64,000 bases of DNA from Closterium sp. NIES-65 (taxonomy: Eukaryota > Streptophyta > Zygnematophyceae > Desmidiales > Closteriaceae): contig CANXME010002104.1 in assembly GCA_948144175.1 (NCBI GenBank), positions 312,501-376,500 on the forward strand, read 5' to 3'. The position numbers and the translations under genes are program-made. Every line of letters begins with the position of its first letter. Position 1 is the first letter of the stretch. Shown here in pieces: positions 41,801 through 54,300 of this stretch. The notes beneath the pieces were generated by a model. That model was given only the letters and a program-made list of their open reading frames with translations. It was not told the origin of the DNA and did no database searches.

Positions 41801-44800
41801 AATGGGGCGATGTGATGGAAAGCAGGAGAATGGGGCGGGGTGATAAAAAGAGGGAGAATAGGGTGGGGTGATTGAAATAAGGAGAATGGGGCTGGGTGAT
41901 GGAAAGGGGGCGAATGGGGCGGGGTGATGGAAAGAGGGAGAATGGGGCGGGGTGATGGAAGGAGGGAGAATGTGGCGGGGTGAAGGAAAGAGGGAGAATG
42001 GGGCGGGGTGATGGAAAGTGGGAGATTGGGGCGGGCTGATGGAAAGCGGGAGATTGGGGCGGGGTGATGAAAAGAGGGAGAACAGGGCGGGGTGATGGAA
42101 AGAGGGAGAATAGGGCGGGGTGATGGAAATAGGGAGAATGGGGCGGGGTGATGGAAAGGGGGCGAATGGGGCGGGGTGATGGAAAGAGGGAGAATGGGGC
42201 GGGGTGATGGAAAGAGAGGGAGAATGGGGCGAGGAGATGGAAAGAGGGAGAATGGGGCGGGGTGATGGAATGAGGGTGAATGGGCCGGGGTGATGGAAAG
42301 AGGGAGAATGGGGCGGGGTGATGGAAGGAGGGAGAATGGGGCGGGGTGATGGAAAGCGGGAGAATGAAGTGGGGTGATGGAAAGCGGGAGAATGGGGCGG
42401 GGTGATGGAAAGCAGGAGAATGGGGCGGGGTGATGGAAAGCAAGAGAATGGGGCGGGGTGATGAAAAGAGGGAGAATAGGGCGGGGTGATGGAAAGAGGG
42501 AGAATGGGGCGGGGTGATGGAAAGAGGGCGAATATGGCGGGGTGATGGAAAGAGGGAGGATGGGGCGGGATGATGGAAGGAGGGAGAACGGGGCGGGGTG
42601 ATGGAAAGAGGGAGAATGGGGCGGGGTGATGGAAGAAGGAAGAATGAGGCGGGGTGAAGGAAAACGGGAGAATGGGGCGGGGTGATGGAAAGCCGGAAAA
42701 TGGGGCGGGGCGCTGGAAAGCGGGATAAAAGGGCGGGGTGATGGAAAGCGGGAGAATGAGGCGGGGTGATGGAAAGTGGGAGAATGGGGCGGGGTGATGG
42801 AAATAGGGAGAATGGGGCGGGGTGATGGAAAGAGGGAGAATGGGGCGATGTGATGGAAAGCAGGAGAATGGGGCGGGGTGATAAAAAGAGGGAGAATAGG
42901 GTGGGGTGATTGAAATAAGGAGAATGGGGCTGGGTGATGGAAAGGGGGCGAATGGGGCGGGGTGATGGAAAGAGGGAGAATGGGGCGGGGTGATGGAAGG
43001 AGGGAGAATGTGGCGGGGTGAAGGAAAGAGGGAGAATGGGGCGGGGTGATGGAAAGCGGGAGAATGGGGCGGGGTGATGGAAAGCGGGAGAATAGGGCAG
43101 GGTGATGGAAAGTGGGAGAGGGGGGCTGGGTGATGGAAAGCGGGAAAATGGGGCGGGGTGATGGAAAGCGGGAGAATGGGGCGGGGTGATGGAAAGCGGG
43201 AGAATGAGGCGGGGTGATGGAAAGCGGGAGAATGGGGCGGGATGATGGAAATAGGGAGAATGGGGCAGGGTAATGGAAAGAGGGAGAATGGGGTGAGAGA
43301 TGGAAAGCAGGAGAATGGGGCGGGGTGATAAAAAGAGGGAGAATAGGGCGGGGTGATGGAAAGTGGGAGATTGGGGCGGGCTGATGGAAAGCGGGAGATT
43401 GGGGCGGGGTGATGAAAAGAGGGAGAACAGGGCGGGGTGATGGAAAGAGGGAGAATAGGGCGGGGTGATGGAAATAGGGAGAATGGGGCGGGGTGATGGA
43501 AAGGGGGGGAATGGGGCGGGGTGATGGAAAGAGGGAGAATGGGGCGGGGTGATGGAAAGAAAGGGAGAATGGGGCGAGGTGATGGAAAGAGGGAGAATGG
43601 GGTGGGGTGATGGAATGAGGGTGAATGGGCCGGGGTGATGGAAAGAGGGAGAATGGGGCGGGGTGATGGAAGGAGGGAGAATGGGGCGGGGTGATGGAAA
43701 GCGGGAGAATGAAGTGGGGTGATGGAAAGCGGGAGAATGGGGCGGGGTGATGGAAAGCAGGAGAATGGGGCGGGGTGATGGAAAGCAAGAGAATGGGGCG
43801 GGGTGATGAAAAGAGGGAGAATAGGGCGGGGTGATGGAAAGAGGGAGAATGGGGCGGGGTGATGGAAAGAGGGCGAATATGGCGGGGTGATGGAAAGAGG
43901 GAGGATGGGGCGGGATGATGGAAGGAGGGAGAACGGGGCGGGGTGATGGAAAGAGGGAGAATGGGGCGGGGTGATGGAAGAAGGAAGAATGAGGCGGGGT
44001 GAAGGAAAACGGGAGAATGGGGCGGGGTGATGGAAAGCCGGAAAATGGGGCGGGGCGCTGGAAAGCGGGATAAAAGGGCGGGGTGATGGAAAGCGGGAGA
44101 ATGAGGCGGGGTGATGGAAAGTGGGAGAATGGGGCGGGGTGATGGAAATAGGGAGAATGGGGCGGGGTGATGGAAAGAGGGAGAATGGGGCGATGTGATG
44201 GAAAGCAGGAGAATGGGGCGGGGTGATAAAAAGAGGGAGAATAGGGTGGGGTGATTGAAATAAGGAGAATGGGGCTGGGTGATGGAAAGGGGGCGAATGG
44301 GGCGGGGTGATGGAAAGAGGGAGAATGGGGCGGGGTGATGGAAGGAGGGAGAATGTGGCGGGGTGAAGGAAAGAGGGAGAATGGGGCGGGGTGATGGAAA
44401 GCGGGAGAATGGGGCGGGGTGATGGAAAGCGGGAGAATAGGGCAGGGTGATGGAAAGTGGGAGAGGGGGGCTGGGTGATGGAAAGCGGGAAAATGGGGCG
44501 GGGTGATGGAAAGCGGGAGAATGGGGCGGGGTGATGGAAAGCGGGAGAATGAGGCGGGGTGATGGAAAGCGGGAGAATGGGGCGGGATGATGGAAATAGG
44601 GAGAATGGGGCAGGGTAATGGAAAGAGGGAGAATGGGGTGAGAGATGGAAAGCAGGAGAATGGGGCGGGGTGATAAAAAGAGGGAGAATAGGGCGGGGTG
44701 ATGGAAAGGGGACGAATGGGGCGGGGTGATGGAAAGAGGGAGAATGGAGCGGGGTGATGGAAGGAGGGAGAACGGGGCCAGGTGATGGAAAGAGGGAGAA

Positions 44801-47800
44801 TGGGGCGGGGTGATGGAAAGCGGGAGAATGGGGCGAGGTGATGGAAAGCGGAGAATGGGGCGGGGTGATGGAAAGCAAGAGAATGGGGCGGGGTGATGGA
44901 AAGGGGGAGAATGTGGCGGGGTGATGGAAAGCGGGAGAACGGGGCGGGGTGATGGAAAGCGGGAGAATGGGGCGGGGTGATGGAAAGCGGGAGAATGGGA
45001 CGGGTTGATGGAAAGCGGGAGAGTGGGGCGGGGTGATGGAAAGCGGGAGAATGGGGCGGGTTGATGGAAAGCGGGAGAACAAGGCGGGGTGATGGAAAGT
45101 GGGATATTGGGGCGGGATGATGAAAAGAGGGTGAACAGGGCGGGGTGATGGAAAGAGGGAGAATGGGGCGGGATGTTGGAAAGAGGGAGAATGGGGTGGG
45201 GTGATGGAAAGGGGGCGAATGGGGCGAGGTGATGGAAAGAGGGAGAATGTGGCGGGGTGATGAAAAGAGAGGGAGAATGGGGTGGGGTGATGGAAAGAGG
45301 GAGAATGGGGCGGGGTGATGGAAAGCGGGAGAATGAAGTAGGGTGATGGAAAGCGGGAGAACGGGGCGGGGTGATGGAAAGCAGGAGAATGGGGCGGGGT
45401 GATGAAAGGAGGGAGAATGGGGCAAGGTGATGGAAAGAGGGAGAATGGGGCGGGGTGATGGAAAGAGGGCGAATGGGGCAGGGTGATGGAAAGAGGGAGA
45501 ATGGGGCGAGGTGATGGAAAGAGGGCGAATGGGGTGGGGTGATGGAAAGAGGGAGAATGGGGCGGGGTGATGGAAGGAGGGAGAACGGGGCAGGGTGATG
45601 GAATGAGGGAGAATGGGGCAGGGTGATGGAAGGAGGGAGAATGGGGCAGGGTGAAGGAAAGAGGGAGAATGGGGCGGGGTGATGGAAAGCGGGAGAATGG
45701 GGCGGGGTGATGGAAAGCGGGAGAATGGGGCGAGGTGATGGAAAGCAGAGAATGGGGCGGGGTGATGGAAAGCAGGAGGATGGGGCGGGGTGATGGAAAG
45801 CGGGAAGATGGGGCGGGGTGATGGAAAGCGAGAAGATGGGGCGGGGTGATGGAAAGCGGGAGAGTGGGGCGGGGTGATGGAAAGCGGGAGAATGGGGCGG
45901 GGTGATGGAAAGCAGGAGGATGGGGCGGGGTGATGGAAAGCGGGAAGATGGGGCGGGGTGATGGAAAGCGGGAAGATGGGGCGGGGTGATGGAAAGCGGG
46001 AGAGTGGGGCGGGGTGATGGAAAGCGGGAGAATGGGGCGGGGTGATGGAAAGCGGGAAATGGGGCGGGGTGATCGAAAGCGGGAGAATGGGGCGGGGTGA
46101 TGGAAAGCGGGAGAATGAGGCGGGGTGATGGAAAGCGGGAGAATGGGGCGGGTTGATGGAAATAGGGAGAATCGGGAGGGGTGATGGAAAGAGGGAGAAA
46201 GGGGTGATGTGATGGAAAGCAGGAGAATGGGGCGGGGTGATAAAAAGAGGGAGAAAAGGGCGGGGTGATGGAAAGGGGGCGAATGGGGCGGGGTGATGGA
46301 AAGAGGGAGAATGGGGCGGGGTGATGGAAGGAGGGAGAACGGGGCAGGGTGATGGAAAGAGGGAGAATGGGGCGGGGTGATGGAAGGAGGGAGAATGGGG
46401 CGGGGTGAAGGAAAGAGGGAGAATGGGGCGGGTTGATGGAAAGCGGGAGAATGGGGCGGGGTGATGGAAAGCGGGAGAATGGGGCGAGGTGATGGAAAGC
46501 AGAAAATGGGGCGAGGTGATTGAAAGCGGGAGAATGGGGCGGGGTGATGGAAAGCAGGAGGATGGGGCGGGGTGTTGGAAAGCGGGAAGATGGGGCGGGG
46601 TGATGGAAAGCAGGAAGAAAGGGCGGGGTGATGGAAAGCGGGAGAATGGGCCGGGGTGATGGAAAGCAGGAGAATGGGGCGGGGTGATGGAATGCGTGAG
46701 AAAAGGGCGGGGTGATGGCAGCGGGAGAACGGGGCGGGGTGATGTAAAGTGGGAGATTGGGGTGGGGTGATGGAAAGCGGGAGATTGGGGCGGGGTGATG
46801 AAAAGAGGGAGAACAGGGCGGGGTGATAGAAAGAGGGAGAATGGGGCGGGGTGTTGGAAAGAGGGAGAATGGGGTAGGGTGATGGAAAGGGGGCGAATGG
46901 GGCTGGGTGATGGAAAGAGGGAGAATGGGGCGAGGAGATGGAATGAGGGAGAATGGGGCGGGGTGATGTAAAGAGGGAGAATGGGGCTGGGTGATGGAAA
47001 GAGGGAGAATGGGGCGGGGTGATAGAATGAGGGAGAATGGGGCGGGGTGATGTAAAGAGGGAGAATGGGGCTGGGTGATGGAAGGAGGGAGAATGGGGCG
47101 GGATGATGGAAAGCTGGAGAATGAAGTAGGGTGAAGGAAAGCGGGAGAACGGGGCGGGGTGATGGAAAGCGGGAGAATGGGGCTGGGTGATGGAAAGCAG
47201 GAGAATGGGGCGGGGTGATGAAAGGAGGGAGAATGGGGCAGGGTGATGGAAAGAGGGAGAATGGGGCGGGGTGATGGAAAGAGGGCGAATGGGGCAGGGT
47301 GATGGAAAGAGGGAGAATGGGGCGGGGTGATGGAAAGAGGGAGAATGGGCCGGGGTGATGGAATGCGGGAGAATGGGGCGGGGTGATGGAAAGCAGGAGA
47401 ATGGGGCGGGGTGATGGAAAGAGGGCGAATGGGGCGGGGTGATGGAAAGAGGGAGAATGGGGCGGGATGATGGAAAGCGGGAGAATGGGGCGGGGTGATG
47501 GAAAGCGGGAGAATGGGGCGGGGTGATGGAAAGCGGGAGTATGGGGCGGGGTGATGGAAATAGGGAGAATGGGGTGGGGTGATGGAAAGAGGGAGAATGG
47601 GGCGATGTGATGGAAAGCAGGAGAATGGGGCGGGGTGATAAAAAGAGGGAGAATAGGGCGGGGTGATGGAAAAAGGGAGGATGGGGCGGGGTGATGGAAA
47701 GGGGGTGAATGGGGCGGGGTGATGGAAAAAGGGAGAATGGGGCGAGGTGATGGAAAGAGGGACAATGGGGCGGGGTGATGGAAGGAGGGAGAATGTGGTG

Positions 47801-48397
47801 GGGTGAAGGAAAGAGGGAGAATGGGGCGGGGTGATGGAAAGCGGGAGAATGGGGCGAGGTGATGGAAAGCAGGAGAATTGGGAGGGGTGATGGAAAGCGG
47901 GAGAGGGGGGCTGGGTGATGGAAAGCGGGAAAATGGGGCAGGGTGATGGAAAGCGGGCGAATGGGGCGGGGTGATGGAAAGCGGGAGAATGAGGCGGGGT
48001 GATGGAAATAGGGAGAATGGGGCGGGGTGATGGAAAGAGGCATAATGGGGTGAGAGATGGAAAGCAGGAGAATGGGACGGGGTGATAAAAAGAGGGAGAA
48101 TAGGGCGGGGTGATGGAAAGGGGGCGAATGGGGCAGGGTGATGGAAAGAGGGAGAATGGGGCGGGGTGATGGAAAGCGAGAGAATGGGGCGGAGTGATGG
48201 AAAGCGAGAGGATGAGGCGGGGTGATGGAAAGCGGGAAGATGGGGCGGGGTGATGGAAAGCGGGAAGATGGGGCGGGGTGATGGAAAGGGGGAGAATGTG
48301 GCGGGTTGATGGAAAGTGGGAGAACGGGGCGGGGTGATGGAAAGCGGGAGAATGGGGCGGGGAGATGGAAAGAGAGGAGAATGGGACGGGGTGATGG
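38868..48397. repeat. 28-bp satellite, about 9.5 kb
   Basis: Unit tgatggaaagcgggagaatg plus gggcgggg, about 340 copies with point variants (aagagggag, aaagggggcg, and others). Large higher-order copies are visible: a block containing the rare string gctggaaagcgggataaaag recurs near 41681, 42711 and 44053. The unit has no TAA/TAG/TGA on the minus strand in any frame, so giant open frames appear there; they follow from unit composition and are not genes. Confidence 0.97.
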
Positions 48398-51300
48398 TAT
48401 GACGTGGACGTGGAGATGGACGTGGACGTGGACGTGGATGTGGACATGGACGTGGACATGGACGTGGACGTGGACGTGGACATGGACGTGGACGTGGACA
48501 GGGACGTGGACGTGGACGTGGACGTGGACGTGGAGGTGGACATGGACGTGGACGTGGACGTGGACGTGGACCTGGACGTGGACGTGGACGTGGTCGTGGT
48601 GGTCGTGGACGTGGACATGGACGTGGTCGTGGACATGGACGTGGACGTGGACGTGGACATGGACGTGGACGTGGACGTGGACGTGGACGTGGACGTGGAC
48701 ATGGACGTGGAGGACGTGGACGTGGACGTGGACGTGGACGTGGACGTGGAGGACTTGGACGTGGACGTGGACGTGGACGTGGACGTGGACGTGGACGTGG
48801 ACGTGGCCATGGTCGTGGACGTGGACGTGGTCGTGGACGTGGCCATGGTCGTGGACATGGACGTGGACGTGGACCTGGACGTGGACGTGGACGTGGACTT
48901 GGACGTGGACGTGGACGTGGACCTGGACGTGGACGTGGACGTGGACCTGGACCTGGACGTCGACGTGGACGTGGTCGTGGACGTCGACCTGGACGTGGAC
49001 GTCGACCTGGACGTGGACGTCGACCTGGACGTCGACGTCGACGTCGACGTGGACGTGGTCGTGGACGTGGACGTGGACGTGGACGTGGTTGTGGACGTTG
49101 ACGTGGTTGTGGACGTGGACGTGGACGTGGACGTGGACGTGGAGGACGTGGACGTGGACGTGGACGTAGACGTCGACGTGGACGTGGTCGTGGACATGGA
49201 GGACTTGGACGTAGACGTCGACGTGGACGTCGACGTGGAGGATGTGGACGTGGAGGACGTGGACGTGGACGTGGAGGACGTGGACGTGGATGTGGACGTG
49301 GACGTAGACGTGGACGTGGTCGTGGACATGGAGGACTTGGACGTGGACGTGGACGTGGATGTGTTCGTGTTCGTGGTCGTGGACGTGGACGTGGACGTGG
49401 AAGACGTGGACGTGGACGTGGACGTGGACGTGGACGTGGTTGTGGACGTGGACGTGGACGTGGTCGTGGACGTGGACGTGGACTTGGGCGTGGACGTGGA
49501 CGTGGACGTGGACGTGGAGGACGTGGACGTGGACATGGACGTGGACATGGACGTGGACGTGGACCTGGAGGTGGACGTGGACGTGGACCTGGACGTGGAC
49601 GTCGACGTGGACTTGGACGTGGACGTGGACGTGGACGTGGACGTGGACGTGGATGTGGACGTGGTCGTGGAGTGGACGTGGTCGTGGACGTGGTCGTGGA
49701 CATGGACGTGGTCGTGGAGGACGTGGACGTGGACGTGGAGTACGTGGACATGGACGAGGACGTGGACGTGGACGTCGAATAGTACGTGGACGTGGACGTG
49801 GACCTGGGCGTGGACGTGGACGTGGACCTGGACTTGGACGTGGACATGGTCGTGGAGTGGACGTGGTCGTGGACATGGACGTTGACGTGGTCGTGGACGT
49901 GGTCGTGGTCGTGGTCGTGGACGTGGTCGTGGTCTTGGACGTGGACGTGGTCGTGGACGTAGACGTGGACGTGGACGTCGTCGCGAACGTGGAGGACTTG
50001 GACGTGGACGTGGACGTGGTCGTGGACGTGGACGCGGACCTGGACGTGGACGTGGTCGTGGACGTGGTCGTGGTCGTGGACGTGGAGGACGTGGTCGTGG
50101 ACGTAGACGTGGACGTGGAAGTGGACGTGGTCGTAGTCGTGGACGTGGTCGTAGACGTGGACGTGGTAGTCCACGACGTGGACGTGGACGTGGACGTGGA
50201 TATGGACGTGGTCGTGGACGTGGAGGACTTGGACGTGGACGTGGACGTGGTCTTGGACGTGGACGTGGACGTGGACGTGGTCGTGGACGTGGACGTGGTC
50301 GTGGACGTGGACGTGGACTTGGACGTGGACGTGGACGTGGACGTGGTCGTGGATGTGGAGGACTTGGACGTGGACATGGACGTGGACGTGGACGTGGACG
50401 TGGACCTGGAGGTGGTCGTGGACGTGGACGTGGTCGTGGACGTGGACGTGGTCGTGGAGGACGTAGACGTGGACGTGGACGTGGTCTTGGACGTGGACGT
50501 GGACGTGGACGTGGTCGTGGACGTGGACGTGGTCGTGGACGTGGACGTGGACGTGGACTTGGACGTGGACGTGGACGTGGACGTGGTCGTGGATGTGGAG
50601 GACTTGGACGTGGACATGGACGTGGACGTGGACGTGGACGTGGACCTGGAGGTGGTCGTGGACGTGGACGTGGTCGTGGACGTGGACCTGGACGTGGACG
50701 TAGACGTGGACGTGGACCTGGACGTGGACGTGGACGTGGACATGGACTTGGATGTGGACGTGGATGTGGACGTGGTTTTTGAGTGGACGTGGTCGTAGAC
50801 GTCGACGTCGACGTGGACGTGGACGTGGTCGTGGACGTGGACGTGGACGTGGACGTTGACGTGGTCGTGGACGTGGTCGTGGTCATGGTCGTGGACGAGG
50901 TCATGGACGTGGACGTGGATGTGGACGTGGACGTGTTCGTGGACGTGGACGTGGACGTGGACGTGGTCGTGGACGTGGTCATGGACGTGGACGCGGTCGT
51001 GGACGTGGTCGTGGACGTGCACGTGGACATGGTCGGGGACGTGGACGTGGAGGACGTGGACGTGGAGGACGTGGACGTGGCGGACGGGGACGTGGTCGTG
51101 GTCGTGGACGTGGTCGTGGACGTGGACGTGGACGTGGTCGTGGACGTGGACGTGGACGTGGACGTGGACGTGGACGTGGACCTGGACGTGGACGTGGACC
51201 TGGACCTGGACGTGGACCTGGACCTGGACCTGGACGTGTACGTGGACGTGGTCGTGGACGTCGACGTGGACGTGGACGTGGACGTGGTCGTGGACGTCGA

Positions 51301-54300
51301 CGTGGACGTGGACGTGGACGTCGTCGTGGACGTGGACGTGGTCGTGGACGTGGACGTGAACGTGGACGTGGTTGTGGACGTGGACGTGGTTGTGGACGTG
51401 GACGTGGACGTGGACGTGGACGTGGACGTGGACATGAACGTGGACGTGGACGTGGACGTGGAGGACTTGGACGTGGACTTGGACGTGGACGTCGATGTGG
51501 ACGTGGACGTGGACATGGAGGACTTGGACGTGGACTTGGACGTGGACGTGGACGTGGACGTGGTCGTGGACGTGGACGTGGACGTGGTCGTGGACGTGGA
51601 CGTGGTCGTGGACGTGGACGTGAACTTGGACGTGGACGTGGACGTGGACGTGGACGTGGACGTGGACGTGGAGGACGTGGACGTGGACGTGGACTTGGAG
51701 GTGGACGTGGACGTGGACCTGGACGTGGACGTCGACGTGGACCTGGACGTGGACGTGGACGTGGACCTGGACGTGGACGTGGACGTGGATGTGGACGTGG
51801 TCGTGGAGTGGACGTGGTCGTGGACGTGGTCGTGGACGTGGACGTGGTCGTGGAGGACGTGGACGTAGACGTGGACATGGACGAGGACGTGGACGTGGAC
51901 GTGGACGTCGAATAGGACGTGGACGGGACGTGGACGTGGACCTGGGCGTGGACGTGGACGTGGACGTGGACTTGGACTTGGACGTGGACGTGGTCGTGGA
52001 GTGGACGTGGTCGTCGAAGTGGACGTTGACGTGGTCGTGGACGTGGTCGTGGTCGTGGTCGTGGACGTGGTCGTGGTCTTGGACGTGGACGAGGTCGTGG
52101 ACGTGGACGTGGACGTGGACGTCGTCGCGAACGTGGAGGACTTGGACGGGGACGTGGACGTGGTCGTGGACGTGGACGCGGACCTGGACGTGGACGTGGT
52201 CGTGGACGTGGTCGTGGTCGTGGACGTGGAGGACGTGGTCGTGGACGTGGACGTGGACGTGGAAGTGGACGTGGTCGTGGTCGTGGACGTGGTCGTAGAC
52301 GTGGACGTGGTCGTCCACGACGTGGACGTGGACGTGGACGTGGACATGGACGTGGTCGTGGACGTGGAGGACTTGGACATGGACGTGGATGTGGACGTGA
52401 CCTGGACGTGGACGTGGACGTGGACGTGGTCGTGGACGTGGACGTGGTCGTGGAGGACGTGGACGTGGACGTGGACGTGGTCTTGGACGTGGACGTGGAC
52501 GTGGACGTGGTCGTGGACGTGGACGTGGTCGTGGACGTGGACGTGGACGTGGACTTGGACGTGGACGTGGACGTGGACGTGGTCGTGGATGTGGAGGACA
52601 TGGACGTGGACATGGACGTGGACGTGGACGTGGACGTGGACCTGGAGGTGGTTGTGGACGTGGACGTGGACGTGGACGTGGACGTAGACGTGGACGTGGA
52701 CATGGACTTGGATATGGACGTGGATGTGGACGTGGTTTTGGAGTGGACGTGGTCGTGGACGTCGACGTGGACGTGGACGTGGACGTGGTCGTGGACGTGG
52801 ACGTGGACGTTGACGTGGTCGTGGACGTGGTCGTGGTCATGGTCGTGGACGAGGTCGTGGACGTGGACGTGGACGTGGACGTGTTCGTGGACGTGGACGT
52901 GGACATGGACGTCGTTGTGGACGTGGTCGTGGACGTGGACGTGGACGTGGTAGTGGACGTGGTCGTGGACGTGCACGTGGACGTGGTCGTGGACGTGGAC
53001 GTGGAGGACGTGGACGTGGAGGACGTGGAGGACGTGGACGTAGATGTGGACGTGGATCTAGATGTCGATGTGGACGTGGTCGTGGACATGGAGGACTTGG
53101 ACGTGGACGTGGACGTGGAAGTGGAGGACCTGGACGTGGACGTGGACGTAGACGTGCACGTGGACGTGGTCGTGGACATGGAGGACTTGGACGTGGACGT
53201 GGACGTGGACGTGGTCGTGGACGTGGACGTGGACGTGGTCGTGGACGTGGACGTGGACGTGGACGTGGACGTGGACTTGGACGTGGACGTGGACGTGGAC
53301 GTGGACGTGGACGTGGATGTGGACGTGGACGTTGACGTGGTCGTGGACGTGGTCGTGGTCGTGGACGTGGACGTGGTCGTGGTCTTGGACGTGGACGTGG
53401 TCGTGGACGTGGACGTCGTCGTGGACGTGGTCGTGGACGTGGACGTGGACGTGGACGTGGTCGTAGACGTGGACGCGGACCTGGACGTGGACGTGGTCAT
53501 GGACGTGGTCGTGGTCATGGACGTGGAGGACGTGGTCGTGGACGTGGACGTGGACGTGGTCGTGGTCGTGGACGTGATCGTAGACGTGGACGTGGTCGTC
53601 CACAATGTGGACGTGGACGTGGACGTGGACATGGACGTGGTCGTGGACGTGGAGGACTTGGACGTGGAGGTGGACGTGGACCTGGACGTGGACGTGGACG
53701 TGGTCGTGGAGGACGTGGACGTGGACGTGGACGTGGACGTGGACGTGGACGTGGTCGTGGAGGACGTGGACGTGGACGTGGACGTGGACATGGACGTGGA
53801 CGTGGTCGTGGACGTGGACGTGGACGTGGTCGTGGACGTGGACGTGGACATGGTCGTGGACGTGGAGGACGTGGACGTGGACGTGGACGTGGACTTGGAC
53901 GTGGACGTGGACGTGGACGTGGACGTGGACGTGGTCGTGGACGTGGATGTGGACGTGGACATGGACGTGGACGTGGACGTGGACGTGGACGTGGACCTTG
54001 ACCTGGACGTGGACGTGGACGTGGACCTGGACGTGGACGTGGACGTGGACCTGGACTTGGACGTGGTCGTGGACGTCGACGTGGACGTGGACGTGGACGT
54101 GGACGTGGTCGTGGACGTGGACGCGGACCTGGACGTGGACGTGGTCATGGACGTGGTCGTGGTCGTGGACGTGGAGGACGTGGTCGTGGACGTGGACGTG
54201 GACGTGGTCGTGGTCGTGGACGTGGTCGTAGACGTGGACGTGGTCGTCCACAACGTGGACGTGGACGTGGACGTGGACATGGACGTGGTCGTGGACGTGG

